From: Catonia carolina
Taxonomy: Eukaryota; Arthropoda; Insecta; Hemiptera; Achilidae
DNA length: 64,000 bases
NCBI GenBank assembly: GCA_035578175.1
Contig: JAQMRL010000022.1
Location: forward strand, 1,488,001-1,552,000
Direction of reading: 5' to 3'
The notes under the pieces: generated by a model
The model's input: only the letters and a program-made list of their open reading frames with translations
What the model was told of the DNA's origin: nothing
Databases searched by the model: none
Part shown: positions 35,457 through 47,690 of the stretch, piece after piece
How the letters are laid out: the number at the start of each line of letters is the position of its first letter
Numbering within the stretch: position 1 is the stretch's first letter
Position numbers and translations under genes: made by a program

Positions 35457-36854
35457 AAATATAGTGATATTTTATACTCTTTATGAACTATAGCAGCTTT
35501 TTAACAAATGACAGTATATTTAGCAAATATACAATATTTATAAGAAATAGAAGAAAATGTATGCTATTTATGAATAATAGGATGCGTGATGAATCATTGA
35601 GTGTGTTGAAACCATTCAATTACGACAGAGTTGAAACAATATAATACAACCTCTTGTGTTTGAAATTAGTCATTTTGTTAGAAAATTTACACCAATATGC
35701 GGCATCCATTATAAATATGTGTCTGGTGTAAAGGGTTGATTAGAAGTGTATTTGGGAGAACAACACGAAACGAAGGGGAGTCAAGTAAATCATAAATGGC
35801 GTTGCGGTCAGCGCCCGGACAGACTGGCTCACTACACTGAGCTCTACTACTATCTCCTGCCCTATTATTTGCAATTTAATCAAATGAGGCGCTTTGATGT
35901 TGACAGGTGGTTTGGGTTTGTTGTGTGACGTTATGTAATACTGCGGATTTCCAACGGATTCGATCGAAATTCTATGAAGGCTTATGTTAATACCGTTCTG
36001 TGCCTAACTATTATCCGTACCAGCTATTTAGTATTTTCATTAATAATATTAATACAAACGAAACCAATAAAGTAATGTTTCCGCTGTCGTAAACAGCAGC
36101 ACATGTTATTTTATTTCGATCGGTGCTTTGTTGTATAAAGCTATAATGAACATTTAAAATGTAATAAATTACCTTACATTTCCGTGATTTCGTTTCCTTT
36201 CAAGCATTGAAAATGTATGTGAACATTTGTAGATGAAGGCTTGGGAATTTATTTGGATAAAAATTTATTAACTGAAATTCACAGTGTAAGGATTTTAGTT
36301 TTTAGCCTAGTTTTTAAAATAATCTGTTTTTGTAGTTTTTAAGTAATAAAATTATATTATGATCAAGATTTAAAATTATTTTACCGTAAAATGTTAACAT
36401 AAAAACATTGAATAATAAAAAGTAAGTAGTACTTTTGAGCCATCGTCTGTGGATTGAATTTGATCTTGGCGAAAGACATTTAAACCGCAACTAGAGTGTA
36501 GTTAAAAAGTGAAACTTGTTGGTGATAATGTTTTATTCTTCTAAGCATACGTTTTTATGGAAAATGAGATTTTATGGAAATATAAATGAAATTCAAAGAT
36601 AATACTCAATACATATGAATCCTTTCCTTAAAAGTAGTCTATACCTTAAGAAAGCTGGATAAATATAATTTGGCAGGGTGCTAAGTTGGATTTTTGTTAA
36701 ATATATAACTTACCTTTAATTTTTTCATTTATAATTTCAATTTTTGAAGTTTTATTGGAAATCAACAGATGTTATGATAGTTATCTGATATTTGCAGTAG
36801 GTAGACTTTTTAATACATAAAGCTTATTCATTAGCCGTCTTCGTATTGCAGTAA
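35457..36854. other. AT-rich intergenic DNA
   Basis: No gene was recognised. A 60-codon plus-strand frame at 35746-35928 lies in a GC-richer patch but has no recognisable similarity. Confidence 0.45.
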
Positions 36855-36993
36855 TTATCATGCTAAACTACAAAGCGAAATAGTCCAAGTTGGTTTCCCG
36901 GCTAGGGTCTGAAAATTTTATCACGTTAATAATTACAGTTCCATAGCCTCTACTAGTGACTATTAAGTAGATGAAACTATAAATAAAATAATA
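36855..36993 (+). mobile_element. Probable tRNA-derived SINE (family 3), degenerate
   Basis: The head CTACAAAGCGAAATAGTCC and the GGTTTCCCG motif correspond to the better preserved copy at 44668. The tail ends ATAAATAAAATAATA. Confidence 0.45.
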
Positions 36994-37759
36994 AGAGCCC
37001 TAAGTCATTTCAGTTGTTAAAATAAAACAAATTAATTGGACGTTATTGTGAGATCGTTACAACAAAGTTTAATTTGAATTAACTACAAAAGATATATGGT
37101 ATCTTTCATTTAATTAAAAATTATGTAGTATGCCCTAGTGACTGACTAGTTATTCTACCAATAAAAACAAATATTGCCTAACAGAATGAAAGATCTGGTT
37201 TATTTTCAGTTGGTTAGAATCTTGTATCTTAACCTCTCATTTCGATTGCAAGTGCTATTACCATGAAATTTCTTTGTTTTGTTGAAATTATAAACTAATA
37301 TAAATGCAGGCATGCTATGATACAATCATGGGAAACAATGTTCGTTCGATATTTACTCCGTGCTATTACCTTAGTTAACCGCTATTGTTTCAAAGACAAT
37401 CATTATTCGGATATTTATCAATAATTATAACCGTCTGAAAATAGCCCACTGATTGTGGTCAATCTGACCACACACTACGTTGTGACTTACTCATTGAACA
37501 TTAATCTATTGAGGTGATTCAGAATTTAATCTGTAATTTAAATGCAGTAGAGGGTTGAAAATCCGAACGTCCTAACGGCCCTATTACCTTACGCACGTTC
37601 AAAACATTGTCAAGACATTCAAAACAAAAATGAAGATTTGAATGAGAGTGACACAGAAAAACACAAATAGGTCGGTCCTGCACAACCTGAAGCATTTACT
37701 GCCCTACAATGCTTTTCACGGTTGATGAGCTCTACTATTCCACGCGTTTACACTAACCA
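36994..37759. other. AT-rich intergenic DNA
   Basis: Nothing was recognised. GC content rises from about 37560 toward the promoter-like patch. Confidence 0.45.
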
Positions 37760-37794
37760 GAACGTTAACCAGCGTTGTAAGATTGTACGATTTC

Positions 37795-37860
37795 AGCGGG
37801 ACAAACATTACGCGCGCATGCGTATAAGAGCCGCAGTAGTTCACTCATGTCTTGCATCTC
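37795..37860 (+). promoter_or_regulatory. Candidate RNA polymerase II promoter (NRF1-like palindrome + TATA)
   Basis: GCGCATGCG (37814-37822), the core of the NRF1 recognition palindrome, directly precedes TATAAGA (37823-37829). A pyrimidine-rich TTCACTC that could serve as initiator lies about 20 bases downstream. The patch is conspicuously GC-richer than its surroundings. Promoter function is inference. Confidence 0.4.
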
Positions 37861-37956
37861 GTACTGATCACATCGATTATAGAGCGCGTTAACATGCAAT
37901 AAGTTATAATATAATCAGCTGGTTGTATGTTCATAGGTTATTAAAAGACCGAAAAA

Positions 37957-38180
37957 ATGGATGACGAAACATGTGACAGAGCTACGAGCGCAAGTATTGG
38001 CAACGTTGCTGGAAAGTCATTGGCTAGCTATGTAATGATTAGGGGCAAAGCGTACGTTCAGAGCTGATCAGCCCTGAAAAATAGTAAAGAGACTGTCATA
38101 TCATGGTTTGAAAAACAACCAAAAAGTACCCTTACACAGCTCTTCTTCTTAAAAAGGCTACGGATCTGGTTAAGAAAAAG
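37957..38180 (+). pseudogene. Candidate first coding exon, interrupted by a stop
   Basis: The ATG at 37957 sits in a good context (GAAAAAATGG) about 130 bases after the TATA box. It opens 36 codons to a TGA at 38065-38067. Beyond this stop the same frame continues for 38 sense codons to AAAAAG|GTAATT (38180/38181), a reasonable splice donor. The peptide has no similarity I recognise. It could be a host exon with an unrecognised earlier donor (GTAATG at about 38030), a decayed gene, or a transposon remnant. I do not claim a function. Confidence 0.3.
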
Positions 38181-38689
38181 GTAATTACAAGCTTAATCAG
38201 CCTAAATACTTTTCCACTGGATCCTAAGATGCTACAAATTAATCTACTTTGTTGGTAACTTGTGATTTTCAGTAGCAACAAATATAATGTTGTGATTCAG
38301 TGTATGATCTCTCTCTTAATTTTAATAAAATTTCAAATATTGCTTGCATTTTTATTTCCGTTATATAATAATATGTCAATAAAACGTAAGTATACAGTAT
38401 ATATGTTTAATTTACTCGCTGTTTTTTAGTATTATGCGTAACAGCAATACATCATTATTAAAAAATCTGAAAAAAAAACAATAATCCGAACTGTCATAGT
38501 CCCAGTTGTCAAGATTTTTGACGTTCTACGTTATTTAGGAAGTTAGATTACAGTAGATCTGGAACCAGTAGGCATGTGGAAAAAAGAATTCGCATTGAAA
38601 TGGCTAGGATTTCATATATTGACATGAAAATTTCACATACTTGTTAAAAACGATTTCACGTTCTGTAAGATTTAGGTTTGTCAAGGTGA
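38181..38689. other. AT-rich DNA
   Basis: No feature was recognised. Confidence 0.45.
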
Positions 38690-39175
38690 ATATTCTCTTC
38701 TACTGTGTGGTGTAGAAACATGGGCTTTGAGTAAGCAGTCCATAAATAGTTCAGATGACTTCGAGATACCTTATGAGGTTATCACACCATTTTTTGTATT
38801 TTTGTTGCTTTTTTGTATATTTCTGAGTATTCTCCTGAATACTAAGAATATCGTGGACCGGTTATATTACAAACGTTGAAGTTTTGGGACGTATGGTATG
38901 GACCGTGAATTAATAAGTATAATAAAAAGAGCAAAAGACTACTTATTTTAGTTACTTATACAGTTGTGATTAAGTATGAGCCTCTTAGAATTGTTCTTAA
39001 GAGTAGACGCAGACCTGAGCGAAGGAAATGGTCAGTTGAAAAATATAAAAGTCTGACCAAATATGAGCACGCACACTCGTTTGACAGTGCTTCACAAAAG
39101 AGAGCGATTTACCAGAGTTGTAGCCAAGCTTCATTGACAGAGTCGACACTCTAGGAAGAAGATTAATGTACTATC
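38690..39175 (+). mobile_element. Non-LTR retrotransposon RT C-terminal remnant
   Basis: Broken frames read LLLCGVETWALSKQS (post-RT block), ILRISWTGYITN-x-EVLGRM further on, then LHKRERFTRVVAKLH followed by a GAAGAAGATT tail. This is the order seen at the C-terminus of the insect LINE group represented again at 60.6 kb. Many stops; no intact domain. Confidence 0.65.
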
Positions 39176-39333
39176 ATGTTTCTTCGTCACTATTTTGCCC
39201 AACGCTACTATATGTAGTTGAAAATACAGTCAAGTAAATTTAATCTTAACCTTATCAGTAGAATTATTTATTTTTGAAAATGATAATTTTGTGTCAAATC
39301 TAATGTTTTCATAACAGCTTCCGTACAGTAAAA

Positions 39334-40251
39334 ATCTGGTGTTAAACACTCACACAACTTTCTCTTCCCAATGGAAATAATTAACAATATAACCTAACTC
39401 TAGAAATAAACAAAAAAACTAACCTCAATAAACATAACCTAATTTTAATCATGAGTGAAAGACGCAAAATGAAATCAACTTCAGGTTGGGTTAAAAATTA
39501 TGGAAAATTACTCTTTCACGCTGTACAAGGCACTGTAGAGAAAAATGCTCTTAATAAAAGTTGTAGATCGTTATTTTCCTATAAATCTGATTATATACTT
39601 TTGTCGTAAAATGCATACTAAGGCTGAAATCTTAAAAAAATCGATTTTTTTTACCGATTTTCATGAAAAAAAAGAAGAAAATCACTAATTACTGCTAAAC
39701 GGAGCGTTATACAAAACATTTTTGGGAATAAAAGTTGTAAGATTTTAAATTCTCTGCAACTTTATTATATAAATTTTTTCGCTAAAATGTATATTAAAGC
39801 CGCAATCTTAAAAAACCAATTTCTTTTACGAGAAAACCGCCTCCCCAAGAAGTTCAGCAGACATGGCTCCTACCCTATCTTGTAGAGCATAAAAAATTTA
39901 GTAAATGATGCGATTTTTTAAAAGAAATCGTAGGAGCCGTTTTTGAGAAAATCGCAAAAAAGTGAAAAATGACACGAATGAACTACTACTTCCGGTTGAC
40001 CGATTTTGATGAAAATATTCGTGTCGGTTACGGTAGTAGTATCTAACTTAAGTTTTAAGTTTCAAGTTCGTACGATGTTCCGTTCTTGAGATATTCTGTT
40101 GACACACACATACACACACCAATTGCTAAAAACATGTTTTTTGGGTTCAAGAGGAAACTGAAAACGTGTAGATCCGGTGAAAACTCGATTTCAAAAAGTC
40201 GACATGAAAACAATACTTTCCTTCCTATATATTTATACAAGAGAAAGTAAC
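39334..40251 (-). repeat. R3 family copy 4
   Basis: On the plus strand it runs from AAATCTGGTGTTAAACACTC through ACTTTCTCTTCCC to ...ACAAGAGAAAGT, in the same order as copies 2 and 3. It lacks the long CA microsatellite and has only ACACACACATACACACA. Confidence 0.75.
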
Positions 40252-40914
40252 AATTGAGTAATTTTCGCAATCGTATGGAAAATTGAATGGAAAGAACGTA
40301 TTGAATGGTAACAGCGGAACCTACTAGTTGGGTGCTTAATATGATTTTTTAAAATTTAATCAGTCTAATACAAAACAATTTATAAATTCTGAGAAATTTA
40401 AATCTTAATTCATATCAGAATGTAAAAAAATAATCCTGTATATTCGAATCTCCCTCTAATATTACTTTACAAATTCTATCATAAAAGAATGAAAATAATG
40501 TGCGTAGAATATTACGAAAAGAAAATTTACAACCTACAGCTGTCAAAGGCACTACAGATTTCAGTAAAATACAGTAAATTTTGTGACGGGTAGGCTTTAT
40601 TACCAGTGAATGACAGGTTCATATCCTGCAGTCATAATTTTATGAAAGACAAAAAATACATCTACATTTTTATTATTTGCGTTGGGAAATTTTAATCATG
40701 AAGTTTTTTTCTTAACTTATTACTTTGATTACAGTACAACATTTTATATTTTATGTAACAAAATAAGATAATAAGGATGGTATAAAAATGAATCCTTTTT
40801 TATCATGTAGCTACAGTTAAAGTAAGAATAAATTACATTTTATGTGCATTCTCATTGGTAGTCACAAGGGGTTGCATTAAAATTGTAAAGATCACCGGTT
40901 TTACTTACTAAAAA
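40252..40914. other. AT-rich DNA
   Basis: No gene was recognised. A GGTTCATATCC motif near 40617 may be a decayed SINE B box. Confidence 0.4.
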
Positions 40915-41730
40915 CCCTCGGGTGAAACACTTACACGACTTTTTCTTGTCAATATAACAAATAAAAATTATAACCTATTTTTAATCATTACAACATAACA
41001 ACAATATAATGAAAAACATTAACGAATTTCAATCATGAAAGAATGACACAAAATGAAATTCAACCTCTGTAGAAATTAAAAATCCGGAAAACCATTAAAT
41101 AACACTAAACTAGGGTCTGTAGAAAAAAACGCTTAAATAAAAGTTGTAGATTTTTTTTTATTTCCTATAACTTTGGTTATACTTTTGTCATAAAATCCAT
41201 ACCAATGCTGCAATAATAAAAATTCCTGTTTTATACCGATTTTGATAAGCAAAATAGAAAATCACTAATTGATGCTAAACTAAACGTTGTAGAAGAAGAA
41301 TGCTTGAAATAAAAAAATTTAGTGTTTTTTAATTTAGTACAACGTTAATTATACACTTTTGCCCTAGAATGCTATAATAATAAAAAAAAAACAATTTTTA
41401 CCACGAGAGCACAGGCTCGTTAAGAATTTCATCAGACATGTTGCTTATCTATCTTGTAGAGCATAAAATATGAAGCACCTAAATTACGCGATTTCAAAAA
41501 ATCGTAGAAGCGGGTTTTGAAAAATTTCCAAAATGAAAAATTTCACGAATAAACTATGACTTCTGGTTTACTGATTTAGATGAACATAGCCTATTGTGTC
41601 GGGTTCCGTACTGGTATCTAACGTAAGTTCCAAGTTTCATCATAGTTTTTGGGTTAAGGGTGCCTGAAAACTCGATTTCGAAAAATCTACATGAAAACAG
41701 TAATTACTTTCCTTCCCTACATATTCTAAT
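40915..41730 (-). repeat. R3 family copy 5, diverged
   Basis: It starts CGGGTGAAACACTTACACGACTT and ends near CTTTCCTTCCCTACATATTC. The internal motifs are in family order but are heavily mutated, and the CA-rich region is lost. An older insertion than copies 2-4. Confidence 0.65.
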
Positions 41731-41779
41731 CATATTCTGCATATTCTTTTTTTTCTACATATTCTGTCTAGGGCAATAG

Positions 41780-42620
41780 ACAGTTCAAATTAGTACTGCA
41801 AAACATACTATTCTGCTCTGAATTGATCGAGCAAATGTAAATGGTAACTTAGTCGATACTGTCAAAGAATTTAAATATCTTGGCGAGACAATAACTTACA
41901 ACGTAAATGAGAAAGTAATTTGGAAAATTAGAGCCAACAAAATAGCGAAAGCCCAGCAACTTACCAAGAACACATACAACAAGAAAGACCTATCTATCCA
42001 AACTAAACTGCAACACTATTAAACGGTAGTACAACCCGAAGCAACTTATTGCTGCGAAACTATTTTTATTTTCAAAACTAAAACGAGAATGAGAGAAATT
42101 CTTGGGATAGAAAGAAGAATCCTTAGGACTTGCATAAACAAAAAACGGAAACTCTACGATATCTGGACCTTAATGTCTAATTCTGAATTCTACCATGAAA
42201 TCGAGCTAATTACTGACATCATGCGGAAGAAACGAGTTTCTTTCTTCGGGCAATTACTTAAAATACCGGACAATCGAGTAACTAAACAACTCATTTCTAT
42301 AAATAACTCGTGGAGAAATCCTCCAAGATGTTTAGCCGTAGTAAAGCAAAATATGCAAGCACTTAACATTGCACAATAAGATCTTTTAGAAAAATCTGAC
42401 CAGCTTAAGTTGCTTAAAGATAAAGACACATGAATCGTCGAAAAAACTCGAGCTACGTCATCAATGATTTGTACAGATAAAATCAGACAGATCAGATCTC
42501 AAAATATGAAGAATTATTGAGACAAGCATAAGAATCCTAAAACCAAACCAAGAAGGATTTCTAAATTTGATTCAAGTGGTCCAAAGCGGCCGTAAAAGCA
42601 AAAAAAAACATACTACTTCA
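41780..42620 (+). mobile_element. Non-LTR retrotransposon, RT C-terminal end and 3' tail (copy a)
   Basis: One frame, broken by a stop near 42020, reads VKEFKYLGETIT, AKAQQLTKNTYNKKDLSIQ, QPEATYCCETIF and LGIERRILRTCINKK, then DIMRKKRVSFFGQLLKIPD (in the ORF 42089-42379). This is the post-RT part of an endonuclease/reverse-transcriptase LINE. The 3' end carries AGTGGTCCAAAGCGGCC and an A-rich tail. A second copy with the same organisation and tail motif lies at 52880-53755. Confidence 0.82.
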
Positions 42621-43889
42621 AGTTAATATTTTTTTATGTTGTTGAAGATTTTCCAAAACTTCCTAAATCGGACTCCTCGGACTCGGGTCTGACTCTTTGT
42701 AGATTTTGATTTTTCATAACGTTTATTAAGAAATAAATGAAGGTAAGAGTTCCGTTATTGAAGCACTCAAATAATTATGGCGTGTTACTTATCATAAACT
42801 AAAACAGTGGTTAGCCTGTAAATTTTAGTATTGCCAGTACTATTTGTATTAGTATTAACATCAAGAATAATATTCCTGATATTGTATCCTTGGTTGACAG
42901 AGTTAACCTGCTAATTCCATTTTTAGGCCAAAATCTGAGTCTGGTGTCATTGGAAAAAATAAAATTAACTAAAAAAACTATCAAATCCATTGAGTGTTAA
43001 GATACTTTTTGTAGTGACAGTTTTATCTGCTATCTCTATGGGAACTACATTAGTTTTATTTAGTTTTTTAGTTCTTTTGTAAAGGTTAAGTAAATTATGT
43101 AGTTAGCTGGTTAACAGTCTGTAATTTGCTAATTATTATGTGTTTATTGTTAAATGTTTTTACTTTGCTTTTATGTAGGCCTACATAGTTTTCTGTCAAA
43201 ATTAGCTATTGTTTCTTTGTTTCTGCTATTTAAAAATTGTTGTATAAAAAACAGTGTTTAATTAGTTAATGAGAAACAGATCAAACTGATGACATGTGAA
43301 AATGAACATTTCGTAAAGGAAATCAGACCAGATCAGATGTGCTCTCGTGGTGTTGTAATTCATTAATAATAGAAATGGCTATTCTGATCAAAGTTTTTGA
43401 ACAGTTTCCCTCGACTACTCCAAGTGAATCCCTGGTCAGCTCCCTTTTTGTAATTGTGCAGTTCCCATCTATAAATTCCAAAACTTGACATGTCATATAA
43501 TTATTATAATGTAGGTATATTATTGAAAGTAACAATAAAAGTTTATTTATTTGTTTAGTTCATTATTTTATAGATTTACTATTTAACCTCGATAGTTCGT
43601 CTCCTTTCATTTAATAAGTCACACAAAGACACTAAAAATAATGTATTTGTTATTCAAAACTTTAGCAGGTGGATACCTTAATTACCCAATGAAAATAATC
43701 TTGTAGCTAAACGAAGTTAAAAGGCTTACTAATATATTTCTATATCTACACCATTTAAAAATTTATTAATATTTTTCAGTATATCCGAACAGAGTATGGT
43801 CCCATCAATTTTGAATAAACAAGGTTTAAAATTAATCAATCTAATATAGTCAAAAATTAACTGAATAGAATTAGCTTGAATATTAGACT
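42621..43889. other. AT-rich intergenic DNA
   Basis: No gene was recognised. The 70-codon minus-strand frame at 43323-43535 has no known similarity. Confidence 0.45.
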
Positions 43890-44045
43890 AGTGTTTAGCA
43901 AAATAGACTTTTATGCTAGGGGTCCCAAGCTCGATTCCTTGTCATGTCTGGCACTTTCACATCTTTATACCACCTCATATCATTACCTTTGCACAAGCCA
44001 ATGCTTACGCAGAGATCAGGTATCATCACCCAATAAATGAAAACT
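43890..44045 (+). mobile_element. tRNA-derived SINE family 3, copy
   Basis: The B-box-like AAGCTCGATTCC (43927-43938) is followed by the family body (CACCTCATATCATTACC; GCACAAGCC; CATCACCCAATAAATGAAAA) also seen at 44.9 kb. Confidence 0.6.
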
Positions 44046-44667
44046 AAAGAGTTTGGTGTATTTTAAGACAGCAAATATAAAATTCAGTACAATACTTGGA
44101 AATAAATTAATATTTTAGGATAGAAACATTACATTTGAATAGATTTAGAAGGTAGGAAAAGAATGACAGATAAAAAATCCTAAGAAGATAAACAAATTAA
44201 ATTGCTTCGAAATAAATTGCAATCTATAATGAAATTACATTAAATTTCAGTATGAAATATATTTCTATAGATACTTTTTAGAAATAAATAACGTATAGAA
44301 TCCGAATACGGGCAATAATACCCACCTATCACGTAGGCATAGAGAGATACTGTAATACGGCATCCCTAGAGGGTAAGCATGTACATAGGTAATGCATTTA
44401 AATCGGTACCATCAAACTACCAGTGATATCTTCAATATGTTAACCTACCAATCTAAAATATTCTGGAATAAGAAATCAATTAATATCTAAATTTTAAAAA
44501 AACCATTCATCTTTTTTTCTATTTATATTCTTCTCTCGTACATTTATTTTTATTAATTTATTTATTTAAATTTCTGATTATTCAGCGTTTACAGATTTAA
44601 CTTGCTTCAAATAAATTCATAAAAATCACTTTAACAAATACATTTAAAACCTGTTGATGCGATAAAA
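44046..44667. other. AT-rich spacer
   Basis: No feature was recognised. Confidence 0.45.
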
Positions 44668-44831
44668 CAATTTGCCTAGAGATTAGCGCGCTAGACTACA
44701 AAGCGGAAGGTCCCGGGTTCCATTACCGGTAGGGTCAGAAATTTATTAAATGTCAAAACCTATACAATTCTGTATTACATCATAATACCTAATGACCAAG
44801 CTGTTAATGTGACTTTAAATAAAGTAAATAG
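44668..44831 (+). mobile_element. tRNA-derived SINE family 3, copy with well-preserved head
   Basis: A tRNA-like head (GCGCGCTAGACTACAAAGCGG, CCCGGGTTCCATTACCGG) is followed by a body ending TTAATGTGACTTTAAATAAAG. The similar GTGACGTTAAATAAATAAA end occurs at 50.0 kb. Confidence 0.6.
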
Positions 44832-44871
44832 AATTATTAATTGAATTCTGTTCTGATTGAAGACCTAATTG

Positions 44872-45001
44872 AAGACCTGACCGGGTTCAATTCCCGGTCA
44901 GGTCAGGCATTTTTTTCATCTGTAAATCACCACATATCATTATCTACGCACAAGCCCAAGGCTTATGTAGACATCATCACTCAATAAAAAAAAAAAAAAA
45001 A
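44872..45001 (+). mobile_element. 5'-truncated tRNA-derived SINE with poly-A tail
   Basis: It contains a perfect 12-bp stem with a 7-base TTCAATT loop (44874-44904), corresponding to an extended T arm with a B box GGTTCAATTCC. The body GCACAAGCCCAAGGC...CATCATCACTCAATA ends in about 16 A residues. Confidence 0.65.
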
Positions 45002-45119
45002 TCTATTCCGTTTTTGATTAAATTAATCTGTAGTCAGTACATATTAGTGAATATTTATTTATATTGGTGGAAAATTTTAAAATTGTCATCTATCATTTTG
45101 TTTTGTTCGTCCGTTCGTA

Positions 45120-45405
45120 ACATACAGATGTCAGGAACTACAAGAGGTAACAACAAACGGTTTTTGGATTCGTAATATAAACTAAACGTTAGTAGGCGTA
45201 AATTGGGTTTGAAGTTCCGGTTTTGATCAAAAGTGGGCCAAAGCCAGAAGACAAAAAAATCATAGTCAGAAAATACAAGAGATAGCAAAAAACGTTTTTT
45301 GGACTCGTAATCTACACGAAAAGTTAGTGGACCTAATTTGGATTTGAAGTTCCAGATTTGACCGGAAAAGACCCAAATCGAGAAATCTAAGTCGGAATTC
45401 GGAAA
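45120..45405. repeat. Diverged tandem duplication, period about 135 bp
   Basis: Two adjacent units (about 45130-45266 and 45267-45401) share CAAGAGRTARC, ACGTTTTTTGGA, TCGTAATCTA, AGTTAGT, TTTGAAGTTCC and TTTGA in the same order. The long minus-strand frame across them (45420-45055) shows the same duplication as a repeated ~44-residue Phe/Leu-rich block with no known domain. Confidence 0.65.
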
Positions 45406-45846
45406 CATAAGTAGAGTCATTCGATTCCTTGTAAAGAGAAGATATAGAAATCACTAATGGTTTTTCTCATCAAGTCAAAGGAAAGCCTTTTTAAAAATTG
45501 CCATCAGCCATAAGACGCATAAAAGGAATTTTTTGCTTGTGTTAATTCAGTATGTATATATAAATAATATGTTTTGATGAAGTTCCCGATCAGGGAAACC
45601 GACTAATAAAGATTTATTTTTAAATAAGGTATGAAAAATATACAAATTTTAAAGAATTTACACTATTATGAACCTCGTGGTTCAACTGTACTATCATCAA
45701 TGAATAGAGCAGATCTATAATATCATAATTGACTTTTAGCTTTATTTTCTTACCAGGAACTGTTTTTACGTCAACCAGTTAACTTGATCTCTGCATGTTG
45801 CTCGACTTTTATTTTTGTGTAAATTTAAATTAAGATACCTAGTGGT
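45406..45846. other. AT-rich spacer
   Basis: No feature was recognised. Confidence 0.45.
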
Positions 45847-45857
45847 ATTTTTAATGT

Positions 45858-46267
45858 GTTGTGTTTGTTTAGGTCATCAGCCGAAAGGCTGGTTTGAACC
45901 GGTAGAGGTTTTACTAAGTAAAACGAGGAGTGAGGTGGTTTTCCATTGCCTTTCTCACCGAATGGAAAAGTATGCATATCAGCACGCGGGGCCCTCTGAA
46001 AAGCACATATTTTCCACTCTGTAAATGACACCTTCACTTCATTCGCCAAAGGGTCTAGCTGTATAATGACATTCATTACTTTCAGAGGAGATAACTCTGA
46101 TTAGTGTCTTTTACACTCTACCTCTTCTGTTCTTTAATGATTCAGTCATTTAATTGGCTGACCATGTGATAAGAAACAGAAATACTTGTTTTAGCCCTGC
46201 AACGAACAGATTGAGTGTAAATAATTTGGCACTCCACCTCTGTCTGTCCTCTGTCTGTTGTGGGCAA
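45858..46267 (-). mobile_element. SINE1 family copy F with 11-bp target duplication
   Basis: An inverted full-length copy flanked by ATTTTTAATGT at 45847-45857 and 46268-46278. It starts on the plus strand with GTTGTGTTTGTTTAGG (complement of the tail). Confidence 0.9.
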
Positions 46268-46278
46268 ATTTTTAATGT

Positions 46279-47690
46279 TCGATTGCCAGTTGGTCGTCAT
46301 ACAATTTCGTTTGTTAAACCGATGGATTAGGAAACAAGGAAGAACTGCTTCATAAATAAAAAAATGTATAATCAATCTACAATAAGTCGTTTTTGGTTAA
46401 AATTTCTATATATTGTTTAGTCAAGAAACCTTTACAATGATTTGAATTCAAATAAATTTAAAGAGTTTTTGTGAGATTAGATTTACATAATCTGATTAGG
46501 ATGTTAATTAACGCTATAAGCAATATCGAAATAGACTATTATAAGTAATATCGACATTTCCTTACTAAATTTAAATAGTTTCCACTAATTAAGTAATATG
46601 TGTATCGTGTAAAGAGGTGATCAGGCATTCATGACGCAATTGTAAAATGAAAAATTTCACTCGAAAATTAAAAGTTTCATTTTGATTCTAGGATATCGGC
46701 TTGGAAAGCCTTTACATTTAATAAAAATGTAAAATGTAAATGTCTATCATTGTAGTTGAATACTTGTAATAAACAAGTATTATATTTATAACCAATTGTA
46801 ATAATTGTAAATTGTCGAATATTGACCAGGTGACTTAAATAAACTATTATTTATGCTATTTTAAATGAAAAATAAATAGCTTATTCATTTAGGGAAAAAC
46901 CTTTTTAAGTTAAAACGTGTCAACGTTTCATACAACTGCACACGCAGTTCTCGTTATTGTTCACCAAGGGTAATTATTCTAAAGATACAGTGTGAATACA
47001 AAGTTGAATAACTTCTTTACTAAGTATCTCTTTACGGTTCTGAAAATCTCAATGCGAAAGAAACAGCTACAGGTAAAATTGTATTTCAGTTTCAGAGCAG
47101 TTAGCAATACTGAATAGTATGCTATACTGAATTGTATGGGAGCAGAAAGCAATTTAAAAGTTACTTATCGAGACAAATGTTGGGATATAAGTTACAAAAG
47201 CTTATTCCTTTTCCTTAACAAGTTAAACTTCATACTCTATTCGCTTAGGTTTTTTTATGTATAATACTGAAAATAAAATATATTTATGTTACAAACGAAC
47301 TTAAAAATGTTGTATTTTGTAGCTCAGTATTCCAATTTTATCAAATAAATATTTAATGCAATAGTTATTAGTTTCATTTACTATCTAGTTTTTAATAAAA
47401 AAGTTTGAAAAGAAACTACATTGTAGTTGAAACTAAAATAAATAAAATTTACAGAAAAATGAATAGTAATTAACTCCAACTGAACTTAACGATTAGGTAT
47501 ATTCGATTTCGTATTATAAACAACAGGTACGGCCTAATCTTAATACCTGGCATACAGGTATATTTATGGTTAATATTATGTGTCTCGTATCTTTCTTAAA
47601 AATTTTTATACCATTTTCACAGGTATTTTTTATGGATCCATTAACCACATCAACTATTAGAAAATAGAAAATTTATATTTTAGTTTTTCA
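46279..47690. other. AT-rich intergenic DNA
   Basis: No gene, RNA or repeat terminus was recognised. Confidence 0.45.

Noticed and set aside
45055..45420. 121-codon minus-strand ORF
   Set aside because: Its internal repetition follows from the 135-bp DNA duplication and it has no known domain.
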